Shown: piece after piece, positions 24,638 to 39,600 of the stretch
Layout: each line of letters starts with the position of its first letter
Position numbering within the stretch: the stretch's first letter is position 1
Source: Symbiodinium kawagutii
Lineage: Eukaryota > Sar > Dinophyceae > Suessiales > Symbiodiniaceae
Assembly: GCA_009767595.1 (NCBI GenBank)
Contig: VSDK01014150.1
Span: 3,618 to 67,617 of the forward strand
DNA: 64,000 nucleotides
Direction of reading: 5' to 3'
Made by a program: the position numbers and the translations under genes
Notes under the pieces: model-generated
Told to the model about the DNA's origin: nothing
Databases searched by the model: none
The model's input: the letters and a program-made list of their open reading frames with translations, nothing else

Positions 24638-27600
24638 CTGACCGAGAAAGGGCTGATGCAAACAATTTCAAGTTTCTTCGAGGGAGCTACAGGTCCCCAT
24701 GGGAAGAGAACTGAAGTTGGAACATTTTTGCACCACTTGGGGGCCCCACAAATAGTGCAGCTGCACGACCCAACTCCCCCGGGCCTTGGAAATGCGACCC
24801 GCTGGCGGTTGCTCCTCCTTCGGCAGCTTGGGAGGCTCCCCAGCTGGCGAAGCAGCGTTGCGGGTACGTTCCGGGGGCTGAAACACTGCCGCCTTTGGTG
24901 CGGCTGGTGTAGCAGCAGGTGCTGGTGCAGCAGCTGGTGCTGGTGCAGCAGCTGGTGCTGGTGCAGCAGCTGGTGCTGTGTGCCGGGAGGTGGTGGGTAC
25001 GCTGCCGTTGGTGCTGGTGTAGCAGCGGGTGCTGTTGCCTTGGACCTCTCTGGGGGTTGGAAGGCAGGTGCTGCTTTGGGCGTCACCTTTGGGTAGCCAC
25101 CAGTTGGACTTTCCGCTGCTGGCACCGCAGCCACCACAGCTGGCTGCGGCGTTTTGACCGCTTGCGCCACTGCTGCTGCCGGCTTTGCGTTGGCGGGCGG
25201 CGTGGTGCCGGAAGGCAACAGTCTTAGGACCTGAGAAAGACAACTTGAAGGAACCTGCACCGGGGTCATTCAAACTCGGCTAGGCCCGTTGACGTTGACG
25301 TTGATGACTAAAGTTTGAAAGAGTTGGGGGTGGCCCAGCGGTTTCCACCCTGGCGAGCTGGACATAGCCCTCAAATCCTACATTTTTTACATGTATTTCT
25401 ATATTCCTCATCTGGTGGTCATCATCGGTTACCAAAACTAATATCAAGATATATCAAGTCTTATTGCTATTCATCCCTGTCATATCAACCTGCACTCCCA
25501 CATTTGTTTTTTTTCTACATTCCAATGAGCGTGCTTGGTTGTAAAGTCCCATCTGCAAAATCTGCCGCATAGTTCCCATGGTTGTTGGCTGTCATAATCC
25601 CTACCAAAAACACAACCATTCATCAGGCATCAACCATTCATCAGCCATCATCGGGCACCATTGACCATCATTGCCTCAATCATTCCTGACCCGCCATCGC
25701 ATGGCCCCAGCCATGTCCCATGAGTCAACCGTGGCAAGGGACCACTCCGCGCCGTTCATCGGCCACGAAGATGCTTCCGTCCTTGTCGACCGCCAAGCCC
25801 CACCTGAGCGGGGTGAAGCCCTGAGGTGCCTACAGCTGTGAACTGATTGATTTCAAGACATGGCAATATACATGTATATCTTAAATAAATAAATATATAT
25901 ATATATATATTGTTTTGTTTTTTATCTATATATATATATATATATATTTTTTGTTTTATTTTTTATTTATATAAATATAAATATATGCTAGCCCCCCCCA
26001 AAAAAACCTATGTTTCTGAGTCCTGGTGTTACTTTATGGGGTCTAACTATTCATAAGTTCATATGTGCATATTAGATAAATTTGTGTCATTCCATAGCGC
26101 TATCTTTGTGTATTATTTGAGTGTGGCCTATTTAATCTGTTTGAATTTGGCTTGTTTAATTATGGCCTACTCAATTCTGTTCTATTTAATTGTTGTCTAT
26201 TCATTCATGGTCTATTCAAATTTGCAGCCCCATATTTAACCTATTTGACTATGCCTTATCACATTATAGCCTGCACGTGCCCTGTTTGATTATTTCTCAA
26301 TAATCAGAGTTTGATAAATAATGACCTATCTTTAAATATGCTTTATCTAATTATGCCTTATATTTACCCCATTTGTATTCATAAAAACCTTTTTAATCAT
26401 AGCTTGGTGGTGCCATACTGGAAGACAATAAAAAAACAAATTTCAGTTCAATAGATTGCGCTGTATTTGACCTGTCAAGAATATCTTATTTCATTATAGT
26501 CTTTATGGGGATTATTTGATGATTTCATATTTATGCGTTGTGTCCTAATTGTGTGTTATTTACTTGTGCCCTGTTCAATAGATTAATTACGGCCTATTCA
26601 ACTATAGTCTACTTAATGTTGCCCTACTTTATTGTGCTCTGTTGACTTATGGCCTCTTTAAAGATGCTGTCCTACATTTGGCCTTGCTAGTAATGCCCTA
26701 TGGCATTATTGCCTGACTGTGGTCTAGTTGCTAATTTCCCATGTAATTATGCCTTATGGCCTGTTTTTGGTCTTGCTTTGTGCAGTTATTCCTTACATGT
26801 ACCTTATTTACAATACTTTGGGCCTATTTAGTTATGGCTTCATGGTGCCATACTAGAGCATAATTGAATATACTATCATTCAATATCCCACTTGGAAACA
26901 AAAATCATGAACCAATGCAAGATTGAATATAGTAAAATCAAATAGTAATAGCAACTATGAGAAAATAAAATAGAGCACATGTGAGGCATTAGGCAAAATT
27001 GAATACAATATGTTTGATCATGAGCAGGCAAGGCATAACTGAATAGAGCATGACTAAATGAGACATGCTTGAATCTGGAATAGAAATAGTCACATAGGGT
27101 AAATTCAAATAGATGGTGTAATTTGCTAGTGCTCTATTAATTCATGCCCTACCTTTACCATACATACCAGGAGTCTTGTGGGAATCTTGGTTCTTGGTTC
27201 TTGGTTTTGATCATGATCAAGAATGCATTCTGAATGCATTGAATGCATTCCTTCCAAAGTCATTCAACATGCTGGAATTTAGAAATTCTAGACTCTAGAC
27301 AAACAAGTTATGTAACCTACCTGCACAACAGACATATATATATATATNNNNNNNNNNNNNNNNNNNNNNNNNNNNNNNNNNNNNNNNNNNNNNNNNNNNN
27401 NNNNNNNNNNNNNNNNNNNNNNNNNNNNNNNNNNNNNNNNNNNNNNNNNNNNNNNNNNNNNNNNNNNNNNNNNNNNNNNNNNNNNNNNNNNNNNNNNNNN
27501 NNNNNNNNNNNNNNNNNNNNNNNNNNNNNNNNNNNNNNNNTATATATATATATATATATTTATTTATCTATCTATCTATCTATTTACTCTTTTATCTATT

Positions 27601-30600
27601 CATAAAAATACAATTTCTATGTCTACAGCCTCAGGTACCCCCATCCCCAGCTTTCCACTTTCAGACTTCGCCAAGCCACGGTCGTTCCATGAGGTCCGGG
27701 CCCAGAAGCAACTCGGGCTGCAGACCTCGCTGAAAACGTCGAGGCAGAGATCCCGGGACCCAAAGATCTCAGCGATTTTTGGGGCATATGGCGAGCTGGG
27801 TCCATATGAATCAGCCAACTAATGGGGAAAATCTGCAACAACTTCATAGGGAAAACAATGCTTAATGATAGGGGAAACCAAGGGTACAGGGTTTTGACCC
27901 ACAGCCAGATAGTTGATCGTTTTAATGAATGGCTGGTTTAATGGTTGGTTTATAATGGTTAATAGCCGTTAATAATGGTTAATAATGGTTAATAATGGTT
28001 AATAATGGCTACTAGTGGTTAATAATGGTTAATAGTGGCTACTAGTGGTTCATAATGGTTAATGGTTGGTTGATGGCTGGTTGATGGCTGCTTCAGAATA
28101 TATCAAAGGTTGGTTGGTTGGTTAATGGGTGATTGTAGGGGATAGTGAGCAACAGTAGTAGGAGATATACCAACCATATATGGGTTTTTTCTCAAGCCAG
28201 TTTGGGAACCCCAAAGTTATTGTTGGTTTATTGCTAAAAATAATGAATATAAAGGATGATAACTGGGGGTTACCCCTATGACTCGAGAAACACCTACGAG
28301 TGGCTGCAAGGCTGGTGATGCTTCGGAAGTTTTGGCAAAGAATCTGCAAACAGCCCGAAATTTTCTCGCGCATCAGTTGTTACCCATCTTCCTCATCATT
28401 CTTAGATCTATACATCTCTGCTATTCGTATCATCACAATCCTTCAAGATTCCCATGTTTGCGAAGAAAATGCCACGATTTGGCTGAATGGTTCAACACTT
28501 GATCCCAGTTTCACTGTCTTAATGGCCAACTTGGGGGCCAACTTGTGCAACACTTGGGGGCCACCTCCAGCGCTGACCCGCGCCTTCTCTGATGCGCAGC
28601 ACCCGCGCGTTGCCGCGGTCGGCCACCAGCAGAGCACCATCAGCCTCCACAGCCAGGCCTCGCAACAACGTGCATCCTGGGAACCCCCAGCATCCTACAG
28701 GTTATCATTTCAGATGGTTTCTCAATGGCTGGGGGTACCCCAAGTTGTGGATGTTTTATGATGGTGTAGTGATTATGAAGGGTGAAGAAACTGGATCGTT
28801 TGAGGCTACCACAATTGGTTTCATGACCTGTGGGCATCCCCACCAGCCATGCCGCGCCTGTGGGCATCGACAACTCCCACAGGCTGTCTCCGCACTTCCC
28901 AGCAGCTGAGCCAGCTACCGTGGAACCTCGAGCAGCAGGCCTTCTACTCGTTGGTTTTCATGCTGTTTTCCATCATGGGTCCGTTCCCCATGTTGTAGCA
29001 GTCCCGCAGCAATCCCCAGAAATAATGGATGGCTATCACTATTACCATAGATAATAATTGATGGTTGTGACCTACTTGGACGTGCAGTTGGGGTCTTCTG
29101 GGAGACCTTGCCACGGTAAGTCAGCCTACAAGGTGGATGAGCTAGTCCCTAAGTGAATGTGACCAGTTACGAGTGGGGATGTTCATAGCAATACCAGTAC
29201 CATAGCAATCCCCTGTGTGCTTGGTAGAACCCATATGATCAACTGGTTGGAAACTGTTCGGCGCAAACTTGGAACGCCATTGAAACCATCAATGGGATTG
29301 GCAAGTCATCCACAAGTAGATGTTCCACTGCTGTCTCACATTGGGGTAATGCCCCAAAACACTGTGTGGAACTGATGTCATCCCGGACGAGTCACACCTA
29401 CTTGAAGAAAGGAAACATGAAAGTAAGACCAACCATTTTCAGGCTCAACAAGCACGTTTCAATGACTCAAAATCCCTGCTACAGGGTGTTCCTTTAAGTT
29501 CGCTATCCTCAAAGCAATCAACCCACGATGATTGCCCATCTCCATCACCGCGGGCGCTCCTGTGCGATCACCAGGCTTAAACCTTTGGATTCGATGGTTG
29601 TTGGTATCCGCCACCTCGGCAGACAACTCGAGGGAGGGAACAACGAGAGGCCATGGAAAAAGGACACAGCGGTTGTATATAGTTGCGTGATTTGTATATA
29701 GTTGTATGTATCTAAATAATGGTATGTAAATAATGATAGTAGATTGTATTGTGTGATCAATCTGTATACAGTTGACCATGAAATGGTATAAAGGAAGAAT
29801 GGTTGATAGACCGTAGATTATATACCGTTTTGTGATGCAATGTATGTGAATACTGGTGCGTAAATAATGGCATTTAAATCATGGTCAATATGCTCCGTAT
29901 CATATCATCATGCACTAAGAGGGGCCAAAGCCAGTGGACTACATGTAAACTATGAGCATTTAGAGAAAACCCCGGTTTCCCCGCAACATGAAACCCTAGT
30001 GGAAGGACCTGAAACTGAAGGGGTTTCCCAGCAAAGGCCCACCAAAACAAGTTTTCCGGGTTTTCACCAGGTTTGAAGCTCTGGTTGAGGTGGTAACTTG
30101 GCATAGTGGCAGGTGGGTTTGTCCAATAGCCGGCGGAGTCAATCACAGGAGAGACAGTTTCAAGTGCCTGTCTTCCTATTAATAGCCAATATTTGTTGGT
30201 TAACCATTGTTAATTTATCATTATTTGTCGGTTAAGCCCTAGTAAATCCTGCTACTATTCACAAGAACTCACTGCCTTGTTGATGGGGAAAAATCCAAGC
30301 ACCTCGAACCCTTCCCAAACCTCAGAAGTCTGAGGAAAAGCCACCAATCTTGGAGATACCTTGCCATTGTGAGCATGGATTCCACCCAACTGGGGCGATC
30401 CAGCAAGATGTACCCAATCAGCTCTAACCGGCTGCCACCGCGTCATCACGTTTTGCCGAGGCCATGGTTCTGGCAGCTGATCCAAATTCCAGCTATGCAT
30501 TGGATAATTTCATCATCCTCAACCGAATCATCCGTGACCCATCCATGCAACCATCAATCATAAGATCCTTCAACACCCTTCACCCAACATCCTTCCATCC

Positions 30601-33600
30601 TTCACCCACCATCCTTCACCCACCATCCTTCACCCACCATCCTTCACCCACCATCCCACCCTGGCAGCGGCCCAGGCACCAGCAGGCAACCGTCGGCATC
30701 GAAGGCGATGCAGCTGGGGAAGTTCAGCTGCTGCTCGGTGGAGCCGCCTCGATGGTGGGAGCCATGGGGAGTTGCCAGGGGATGGGGTCCCGCGGTCATC
30801 AACGAGAGTCTGCAAGGGGAAAGACCTGGGGTAACCACTCAATTTTTTTTGAGGGGCATCCCAAACACCTCCTTGTTTGGTTAAGGATAGTAGCCAGGTT
30901 GATGAGAATCGGCTAACTATGAAATCAACCTGGATTTTCGATGGCTTAGATCTCGTGTAGAGATGAAGCAGTGATGACCAACGGACCAACGACAGGAAGA
31001 ATTTACCGGCAATAACTCACCGGTCGTCTAGTGGATGTACCAGGCAAGTTGCCTGCAGAACCTGACTCGTTCCTATCGACGAAAGATGATGATGTTGGCA
31101 TGGAAAGCATCAGTAGTTGAAGGTCATGAAGTTGTCAAGGTCCTCATTGTCCTCATAGCTCGTTCATTGTCCGAGTATCAGAAAGATTCACAAAGCCAAC
31201 TGGGTAATAGCCGCTTGATGATGGTTGATACTGTGGTGCATTAACCTGTCGTTTCCTGAAGTGGCCGGGCCTTTAAAATGGTACGCTGTTCAATGAAGCT
31301 GCTTCATGTTTAGTGAATTTTGCAGCCTTCAGGGGACGAGGTCAAGTGGGCACTGCCACCAGACACGCCTCAAGTAAACTGATGCTGAAGCCATGGGCAA
31401 AGGTAATGTTTGGTACTAACCCACAAACAGATGATCATATCACTCATATCTTGATAGCAAGTTGGCTCACTATCACTATCACTATCATACCAAGCTGGCT
31501 CAATATCACAGTCTCAAACATAGCGACCAGCAATCACTCCTCACCACTTAATCGTTGCCTTCTACCTTCACTTCCATTGTTGGTCTCTACACCCCACCAC
31601 TGTTGGTGAGTTTCAGTGAGTACTATTCACCTGTGCACTTCTATTGTCGGTCTAACCACGACCGTGAGTTTCATTGCCTTTCAGTGAGTTGCGATCTCCA
31701 AAACCACCAGAGATCTTAGGTTCAACGGCTGCAGCTCAGCGACAGGAGTTGGGCGTTCCCGCCAGCAGCTCTGGCGTCAACGCATCCTTGCCGTACTTCA
31801 GCACGCGATGGCCTCATACGTTGAAGTGGCGTCATGGCATGACACAGCACAAAGGCAAAGACGTCCACAAGGACGGCGGCAAAACGCGACAACAGCAACC
31901 ACTACGAATTGTTGGTCATGCTATTTACGGTATACTCCTGGTAGGACTAGGCAGCCGACCCGCTTACCACCCCCTCTGAACCATCGGTGCTTCAGCTCGT
32001 GCTAACGTTCCACCGCCATGTTCACGTTCCACCAAGATGCTGACGCCCCCGCCCCAACATGTTAATGTTCCACCACCATGTTAACGTTCCACCAAATTCA
32101 GGTTCCACCACCATGCTAACGTTCCCCCACCATGCTAACGTTGCACCAAGATGCTGATGTCCCCCCACCATGTTAACGTTCTACCACCAAGCTAACGTTC
32201 CCCCATCATGTTAACGTTCCACCAAGACGTCAACGTTGCACCAAGATGTTAACTTGGTCGGCTATTGTCTCCTGAATCCAGATCGCTCGAATCTCGAAGA
32301 CAAAGCCTGAAAAAAAGAGACATGTGAACTGCGCCACAATTCCCCTGCGTTTGAGCGCAGAGATTATGCTTCACCAACGTAATTCTAGGGTGTTTCCCAA
32401 CAAAGCCTGTGAGGCGGCATCAACATGCTGAAAAAAATCCTGAAAAAACTGAAAAACTATACTTCAGAAGTGCATGTTTTACCGTTATTTGCAGTGATTT
32501 TGACACTTCGGCCGCAATGAAGGGGGTGGAAACAGGGTCGCGCTCCTAGGACTACTACGAACGATGATAATACTAGTACTACAATGGCAACTATTACTTT
32601 TCCTTCTGTTACTGGTAGTAGAACGACAAAAAATGACACCCAGAATAATAAACACTCAAGCTGGAGGTAAAACCAAAGAATTTGGTCAGTCAGGACCAAA
32701 AGAACGAATATTGATAATGTCACAGAGCATTTGGCAAGCAACCCATCACATTTGGTTTTTACATCGTGGCAATGGACACACCTTTAAGTTTGAAAGGCCT
32801 TTCCGGGCTTGACAACCAGCACGCGAGGACAGTGTTCAACTTATACTCTGATTGCTGATGCTTAACATTGGATATTGAATCATCCGAGCATATTGACACT
32901 GGAAAATTGTCAACAAACCATCGATTTTCCAATGATAAACTGATGAATTACCATTACCATGGAAATTGTCAGGTCATTTCCCAAACAGATTGAATCAAGG
33001 CACTTTCCCCCAACACGCGGCCACCTTTGGGGTGTCTTTATGGACAGCTCCAAACTCACCCCTGAGCCCAACAAAGGCGCCCGCATTTGGGGGCCAAGGT
33101 TTTGGGTCCAATGAACCCCTGGGACCCACATCGATTGATGCACCAAGCCACCACAGCCGCAACCCTATCTGTTCACATGTTCAAACACAATTTCTATGCC
33201 TATCTATCTGGCTATGGGTCAATATTAACCAACCAATAATAAGACAATATCCAACCATTTTATAGGGAAAACAATGGTTAATGATAGGGGAACCAGGGGT
33301 ACAGGGTTTTGACCCACAGCCATCTATGTCGGGTGAATCCACATGATGTACACACCTCCATGTAAATGTATATACATACAGTGTGCATTTATACACCTTT
33401 AACTCTTTGGATATACTATATTATATAGAGCGAGTGAGATCATCTATTTAACAAGCCTGAGTGGATATATAGTATATAGTCTATCTCTAATATATATATA
33501 TATATATATATACATATGTATATCAACTCGGGTTTGTTTTACTAGTCACCAGTTTCTCAAAGATTTCAGACACACCTCATCCAAGGCACTCCAGGTGTCA

Positions 33601-36600
33601 CAAATCACCAAACTTCCATCAACCAAACATAGCATGGACCGCGGATGCCTGGAGCGCTCAGCTTCCCCTGGTGAAGTTGGCTAAGTGCATGGGAAACAAC
33701 CTGGTTGGTGGTTGAACCACCCCTATGAAAACTATTAGTCAACCAACCAATTGTTAATAACCACTAGGGAAAATAAAAAATGTTTGAAACCACCAACCAG
33801 CAACCAAATGTGACAACCAACAATCAAGGACATCAAGCTGTAGATTCTTCAAGGTGTGGGTGTTCTATTCCCAGTTCATACACCATAGTTGCGCTGGGAT
33901 CATCATGATGATCAACCAGGAGTTGTGACACAGCTTGGCGACTCGTTTGGTCACTTGGTGACAACGTGTTGCATCTTGGCGCAGCTCGGCCCTGTTTAGA
34001 ACCATCAAACTTGGCAGCAGGACTATGCGGACTGTGGAATATGTGGACTGTGTGTGTGTATAGATGTATTACATAAACATAGCTGTCTGACGTTCATGAT
34101 TGCTTCTAACGGTGGAGAATGGTTTATCGTGCCTGAGACTGGGTGATAGTGGTCGGTGGTTCTCCAAGAATAACCAACAACAAATGGTGGCTTCTCAAAA
34201 TAGAGGTCCCTCCAGTCATCTAATCAGATTTGGTCATAAACTATCCATGTAGCATTGACCCTTCGTTAGGTCATCAAGCAGCTTGACCCTACGAACAAGC
34301 AGAAACCTCCCAGCTCGCAGACCAAGATGCTTGATGGCCTCCGGCACTGCCAGCGATTTGGCCTTAGCATTGGGGAGCAGCCATGGTCGACCCCCCAGCG
34401 ACCCCCGTTGGGACCCCGTTGATGACACATGACTCCAATCACGTACGAACTCACGCCAATCAATTCTTCACCAATACAACTAAATGCATAATATTAATAA
34501 TAGTAAAGTACTAAGATTGTGTATTACAGAAGTATTATTACTGTTAGCCCATATTGCTAACTCTCTTGAATCTGCGACAAAGAATGGCCGTCCTTCTAAA
34601 GACCACTCAGCCTCAAAATGAATTGACACCCTATTAAAACAAATGACAACACCCAAAACTTTCCGGAATTTTGCCATCATAGACGAGTGGTACTATCAGG
34701 AGATCAACCGCAAATCATAGACAATCCAGTTGTGTATATGTACTTCATTTGCATACGTACATGATATCGGGATATTGATATATATATATATATTATATAT
34801 TAGGGTATGGTATGGTTAAGAGCTGAACGCAGTGTTTGAGAAGGGTGAGGGAAGTTGTCATCGTATCATAGAAGTTGTCATCGTATCATAGAAGTTGTCA
34901 TGTATCATAGAAGTTGTCATCGTATCATCGAAGTTGTCATCGTATCATCGAAGTTGATATATATGTATATTTATTTATCTATATACGATAATAGTCGCAT
35001 GCACACACAAATACACACACACACCTCTCTTGGTTTCTGGAAGTGAGCAGCTCCAACCGGTGCCCGAAACAGCTCCGATTGCAATCCCAGAAGATCACAG
35101 AACTCTTTGGGCCAAAGGCACGGGCATGCTCTTGGGAGGAGGAACCACCACCGTCGCCAGCGAAGTTTTTGGACCTGCCAGTGGTGGGCAAGGCAGCAAC
35201 CACCAAGCACGTTCAACAACAATGGGCGGATATAGATTGCTTGCACCTTAAAATGGTTTTGGGATTACTGTAAGGTAGAAACCAGTGATTCTTGGCATTA
35301 ATCTGTCCTTTTTTCCGATTTCCCTATCCAACAGGTTGTTTGCAACTGGTTTTGAGTCATGAAAGTTGCCACAGTGGTGGGTGAGCATCATACCAAAATG
35401 AGACCCACTTGGGTGTGGAGGCGAGCGACGTCTAGGCACCAGGTAGTTGTAGCTGGAACCATGGATAGCAACCTCACCAGCTGCTAGGTGGGGACATCCA
35501 AGGCCTAACCCCGACCAGTCCCGGGCACCTTGCTCGAAGCACTGCACTCTGCCCATGGGGCAATCCAGAACCAGCACTGCGCCATCCCTGCAGGGTCCCG
35601 GCAGGAGATCTGGATTTCTGCGATTCACGGAGGATTTAGCTAAACAACCATCTTAGAATGTTTACTCCGGGCTAGGGAATGCACTTGCTGGAGGGACCAT
35701 CCAACCAAGCTGGCAACCAACCCTGAATATGGCTCATGTCCAGGAACTGAGCCAAATGACTGAGTTCTGACTATGATCCGCTTCTCTTTCAAGTGACTTC
35801 CCCCCAGTGACCCCTTCCCCAACCCCGGCACCCTCCATGGCACCTGAGCGCCACGTCGATGGGATTCTTCAGCAGAACGCCCTCGCCGTCGGCGGGAGCC
35901 AAGGGTTTGTCGATGTCCTGCGACGCTGTCACAGCTGGGTATCCCTAGCCGCGGAAGGTCGTCATTATGACTGCTGTGGCTCACCATGGCTTAATGATCG
36001 TCGAAAATGGTTCAGAATGGTTAATAATGGTTAATCATCATCGTCGTCATCATCATCATCATCGTCGTCGTCGTCGTCATCATCATCATCAACAACATCA
36101 TCAAATATCCTCTATTGGCATTGCCCATCTCTTCTGTCAAAGTTGACAATAAGCATCCAGTCACTACCTGATAGGCTTGTCCAGCCCTTGGCCCATGGAA
36201 GGGGTCAACTGGTTCCACAAATGCTTCCCCGACCAACCACTGGCAACCCCTCAGACCTATATATCCGAATCGTTTGCCCAACCATTATGACTTGAGGGTT
36301 AACATTAGTCAAGCATTGATCAATGGTTCCACCATGACCTAGCCATCAAGTAGCCACTGACCATTGATCATCAACCTGTCCCACTGCTTCGCTGCTCCTT
36401 GAGGTAATCCACATCTAGAAGCTGTTTCCCCCGCTGGCCGACCACCACTCGACTGTTGCCACCATCAGCGGCGAAGCGCACTACGCAGAAGTTGCCGAAG
36501 TCGGCCACGTAGAGGTTACCATCCTGAAAATGATGGGATTGGATGATGAGTCCAGTCCAACAGTCCATCAGTTCGACGCACAGAGGACCACTAATGGGTC

Positions 36601-39600
36601 AGAGTTCACGGGGTCGATCAACTTAAGAAAGCTTTCAAATAGCCAAACTGAAGGTGCCCCAATTGGAGTATCCTCGGTAGATTGACTTGCAAACGGAAAA
36701 ACATAACTATCTTTTAGAGCGAACCCCTAAAAAACAATCTTCAAGTGGAAGATTTCCATTGCCAGTTGGATCTACCAGAGCTTTTTCGTCTCTCCAAATC
36801 AGGAGCCAACAAATCACAGGCACGGATGGTTGCTGGCCCCTGGTAGCTCGTGCTCGCCTAGCTCCCCCTGTACCTAGGGAGACCCCAAGGGATACCCGCC
36901 AAGGGAAACCCCACCCAGGCCACCCTCCCAAGCATCGCCTCATCCAGGTGAAGGCCTCTGGGTTGACTCAGGCAGCTCTTCTCGCCTGAAAAACCCAGCT
37001 GTTTGGGCAGGGACTTTGACCCATAGAAAATTGGGGCCAAAAACCCATCCATTGCAAGGATCTAGATAGTTTGGGGTATAACTATCCAAGATCTATCCAT
37101 AATTTTCGAATAGTTAAATCCTAATTCTTGGATAGCCATAAAATGTGTGGAATCTAGAAATTGGGATTTAAGTATCCAAGAATTGGAATCTAGCTGTGAT
37201 CATACTGAACCATATTGAAAATAACAAGGCTCACACTGCAAAACGCCTGAATCATACTGAAATGTAGGTCTCACCATTTTAAGGGATTCACCAGTTCCGA
37301 AAATGAGGGGTCTACCATAACAGTTGGATCCACTGCTCCTCAAAGTGCAAAGGCCGTGTAACATTGATTGTGGTCATGTGTCAAATCAACATAAAGCTTG
37401 AAAAAAGATGAACATGAAATTTCTTCCAATCATGCTTTTCCTTAGGATGCGCAATTCGCAAAGGTGGTGGGTACCCCTAATGTGATATGTTTCTCAACTG
37501 GGAAATGAACCATGATCTAGGGTTTCTGAAAGCCGATATAGCCCATGTTATCATGCTTTTTAAAGTGGAGAGTATCATAATCCTTGGTATTGTGGTGGTT
37601 TTCACTGACCCTTTGCGGGAAGGGCCGAGTCAATCCACCAGTCGAAAATGCCCGGGAAAATCGATGGAAATGGATCTTGGGAATAGCAATGAAATAGTTG
37701 CAATATCCATGGTGACTGGAAGCGATATCGACATTTCTATGGGAGTGCTGACAGGACCGATCAAATACATTTATATGTAGACCAGACAAATTACTACAGA
37801 AAAAGCGTTGTGTTTTTACCACCTAAATATATGTATCTGCTTGGTACAGGAAATCACTCCGAGCTTTCAAAATATAGAGTAATTACAGGTACCAATCAGA
37901 TACATACCTCTACTTAGCTAGATGTCACTAATCTGCACCAATCAACCTAGCAGTTACTTCCGGCAAGGCCAGGGGTTGATTCTGGAAGTTCCTAGCTTCA
38001 AGCCATCATTCGGGAGTTGTCGCCTGTTCCGTATTGGAAGGCCGCCACACCTGGGTCGGCAGCGGCAGCGTTGCAGTGGGGGACCAGCAGCAGGGGAGAT
38101 TTTCGTGGCGTGCACGGATGCAGACATATCTAGACGTATACATGTGTATTAATTCAATTAATGGATACATGTGTATGTATAGGATATTCTTTGATCTGTT
38201 GGTTGATTTCTTGATTTATGTATCTATTTATTGTCTATTGGTTTATTCATTCATCTATCTGTGTGTTGATTCATTAATTCGTTTATGATTTAAAAATCAG
38301 TGTTTGTGTGCATTGATTTATTTATCTAGTTCTTTACTTATTCATCTATTGATCTATCTATTTACACATATGCATTTCTTTATGTATGTATGTCTATATT
38401 TAAGTATGTATGTATTCATTGGGTGCCTCCAGCCATCCCCCGGACACCATGATTCCTGTCATGGCTTGCATGCACAGTTGTAGCCGCAAACGCGCACAGC
38501 GCTTGAAACGGCATATCTACACAACTATTGCTGGTAAGCAACATCTTGCAATGGGCATGCAGTAAGATGGCATAGGGATGAACTCGAAAATACAAATGTG
38601 GTTGGTACGTATATCATGACCAACCAAGCATGAGCATTAGGCAACCACTATGAAATCTGACGATCTCCCTGAGTTCAAGCCTCCCAGCGACAAAACCCAT
38701 TGAAATGAACTCAAAATTACTACAACCATACATCATTCCACCACCAGAGATCTACACATACATGCACATGTGCACATAAACGCATATGTATGAAAATGCA
38801 TAATATGCATTCAAATATGTATAAAATGATAGTATCATATGATACATATGGTTCCCCCATCATTAACCATTGTTTTCGCACTATGAAATTGTTGGTGAAC
38901 TTATCCCCCATGATTGTTGGTTAAAGCCTTGACCCATAGCCATATCTAAGCGGAAATGTTCTACCAAGTCCCCAGCTTGCTCACCAGAAGCTGGGTGGAC
39001 AATTTTTCGTGGCCGAGCGAACCCTCCCACCATGGCGAATGCCAAGCGACCTGTAGGTGCCATGGCGCCAAGCAAATCAATCGCAGAAGAGCTTGGGAAT
39101 TGCCAATCTATGGAGATGATTGCCTCTGGAGATGATTGAGATGATCAGCAAAGGTATTGTGTTTCATTGTGGGTCGATTTTGCTCTGTTTTCTGTTTTCT
39201 GACTGCTATGTATTGTTGTTTCGACCTTGGCTTTGGTCGTTGCAGCTCTGCCACCAAAATGGACCCGGGTTCGTGATGGTTGAACTTGATGCCAAAGCCA
39301 GAAGGCCATGACGCTCATTGGAATGCGCAGGACTAAATGCTTTTTCAGTGTTGCCATTGTAATGAGCTATAGCCAAACTGCCTGCGCTTTGGAAGCTGGC
39401 ACCAACCTGTGATGATGGCTGCCACCACCAGAGACCATGGCACCGATTTCTCCTGGATACAAACTATCAATGACTCTAGTTGGGTAATCAATGACTCTAG
39501 TTGGGTAATGATGATGCAAGAAATGACTCTGAATATGTAGCCTTGTAGCAGGAACTTGATCATTTGAAAGCTGGAGCTGGCCAAGTCAATGTGCAACTTG

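Noticed and set aside
24560-25096. 178-codon plus-strand open frame rich in Cys/Trp/Gly
   Set aside because: It is the antisense of the Pro/Ala-rich NHL exon. Composition follows from the repeat.
24511-25269. 252-codon minus-strand frame taken as one protein
   Set aside because: Only its first half is sensible. The second half is a Gln/Leu/His shadow of the Ala/Pro frame.
27243-27605. 120-codon frame
   Set aside because: It spans the N gap and TA repeats.
38010-38115. GC-rich island with open frames on both strands
   Set aside because: The NHL gene phase closes directly from 38985-39050 to 36939-36985. No clean splice pair here.
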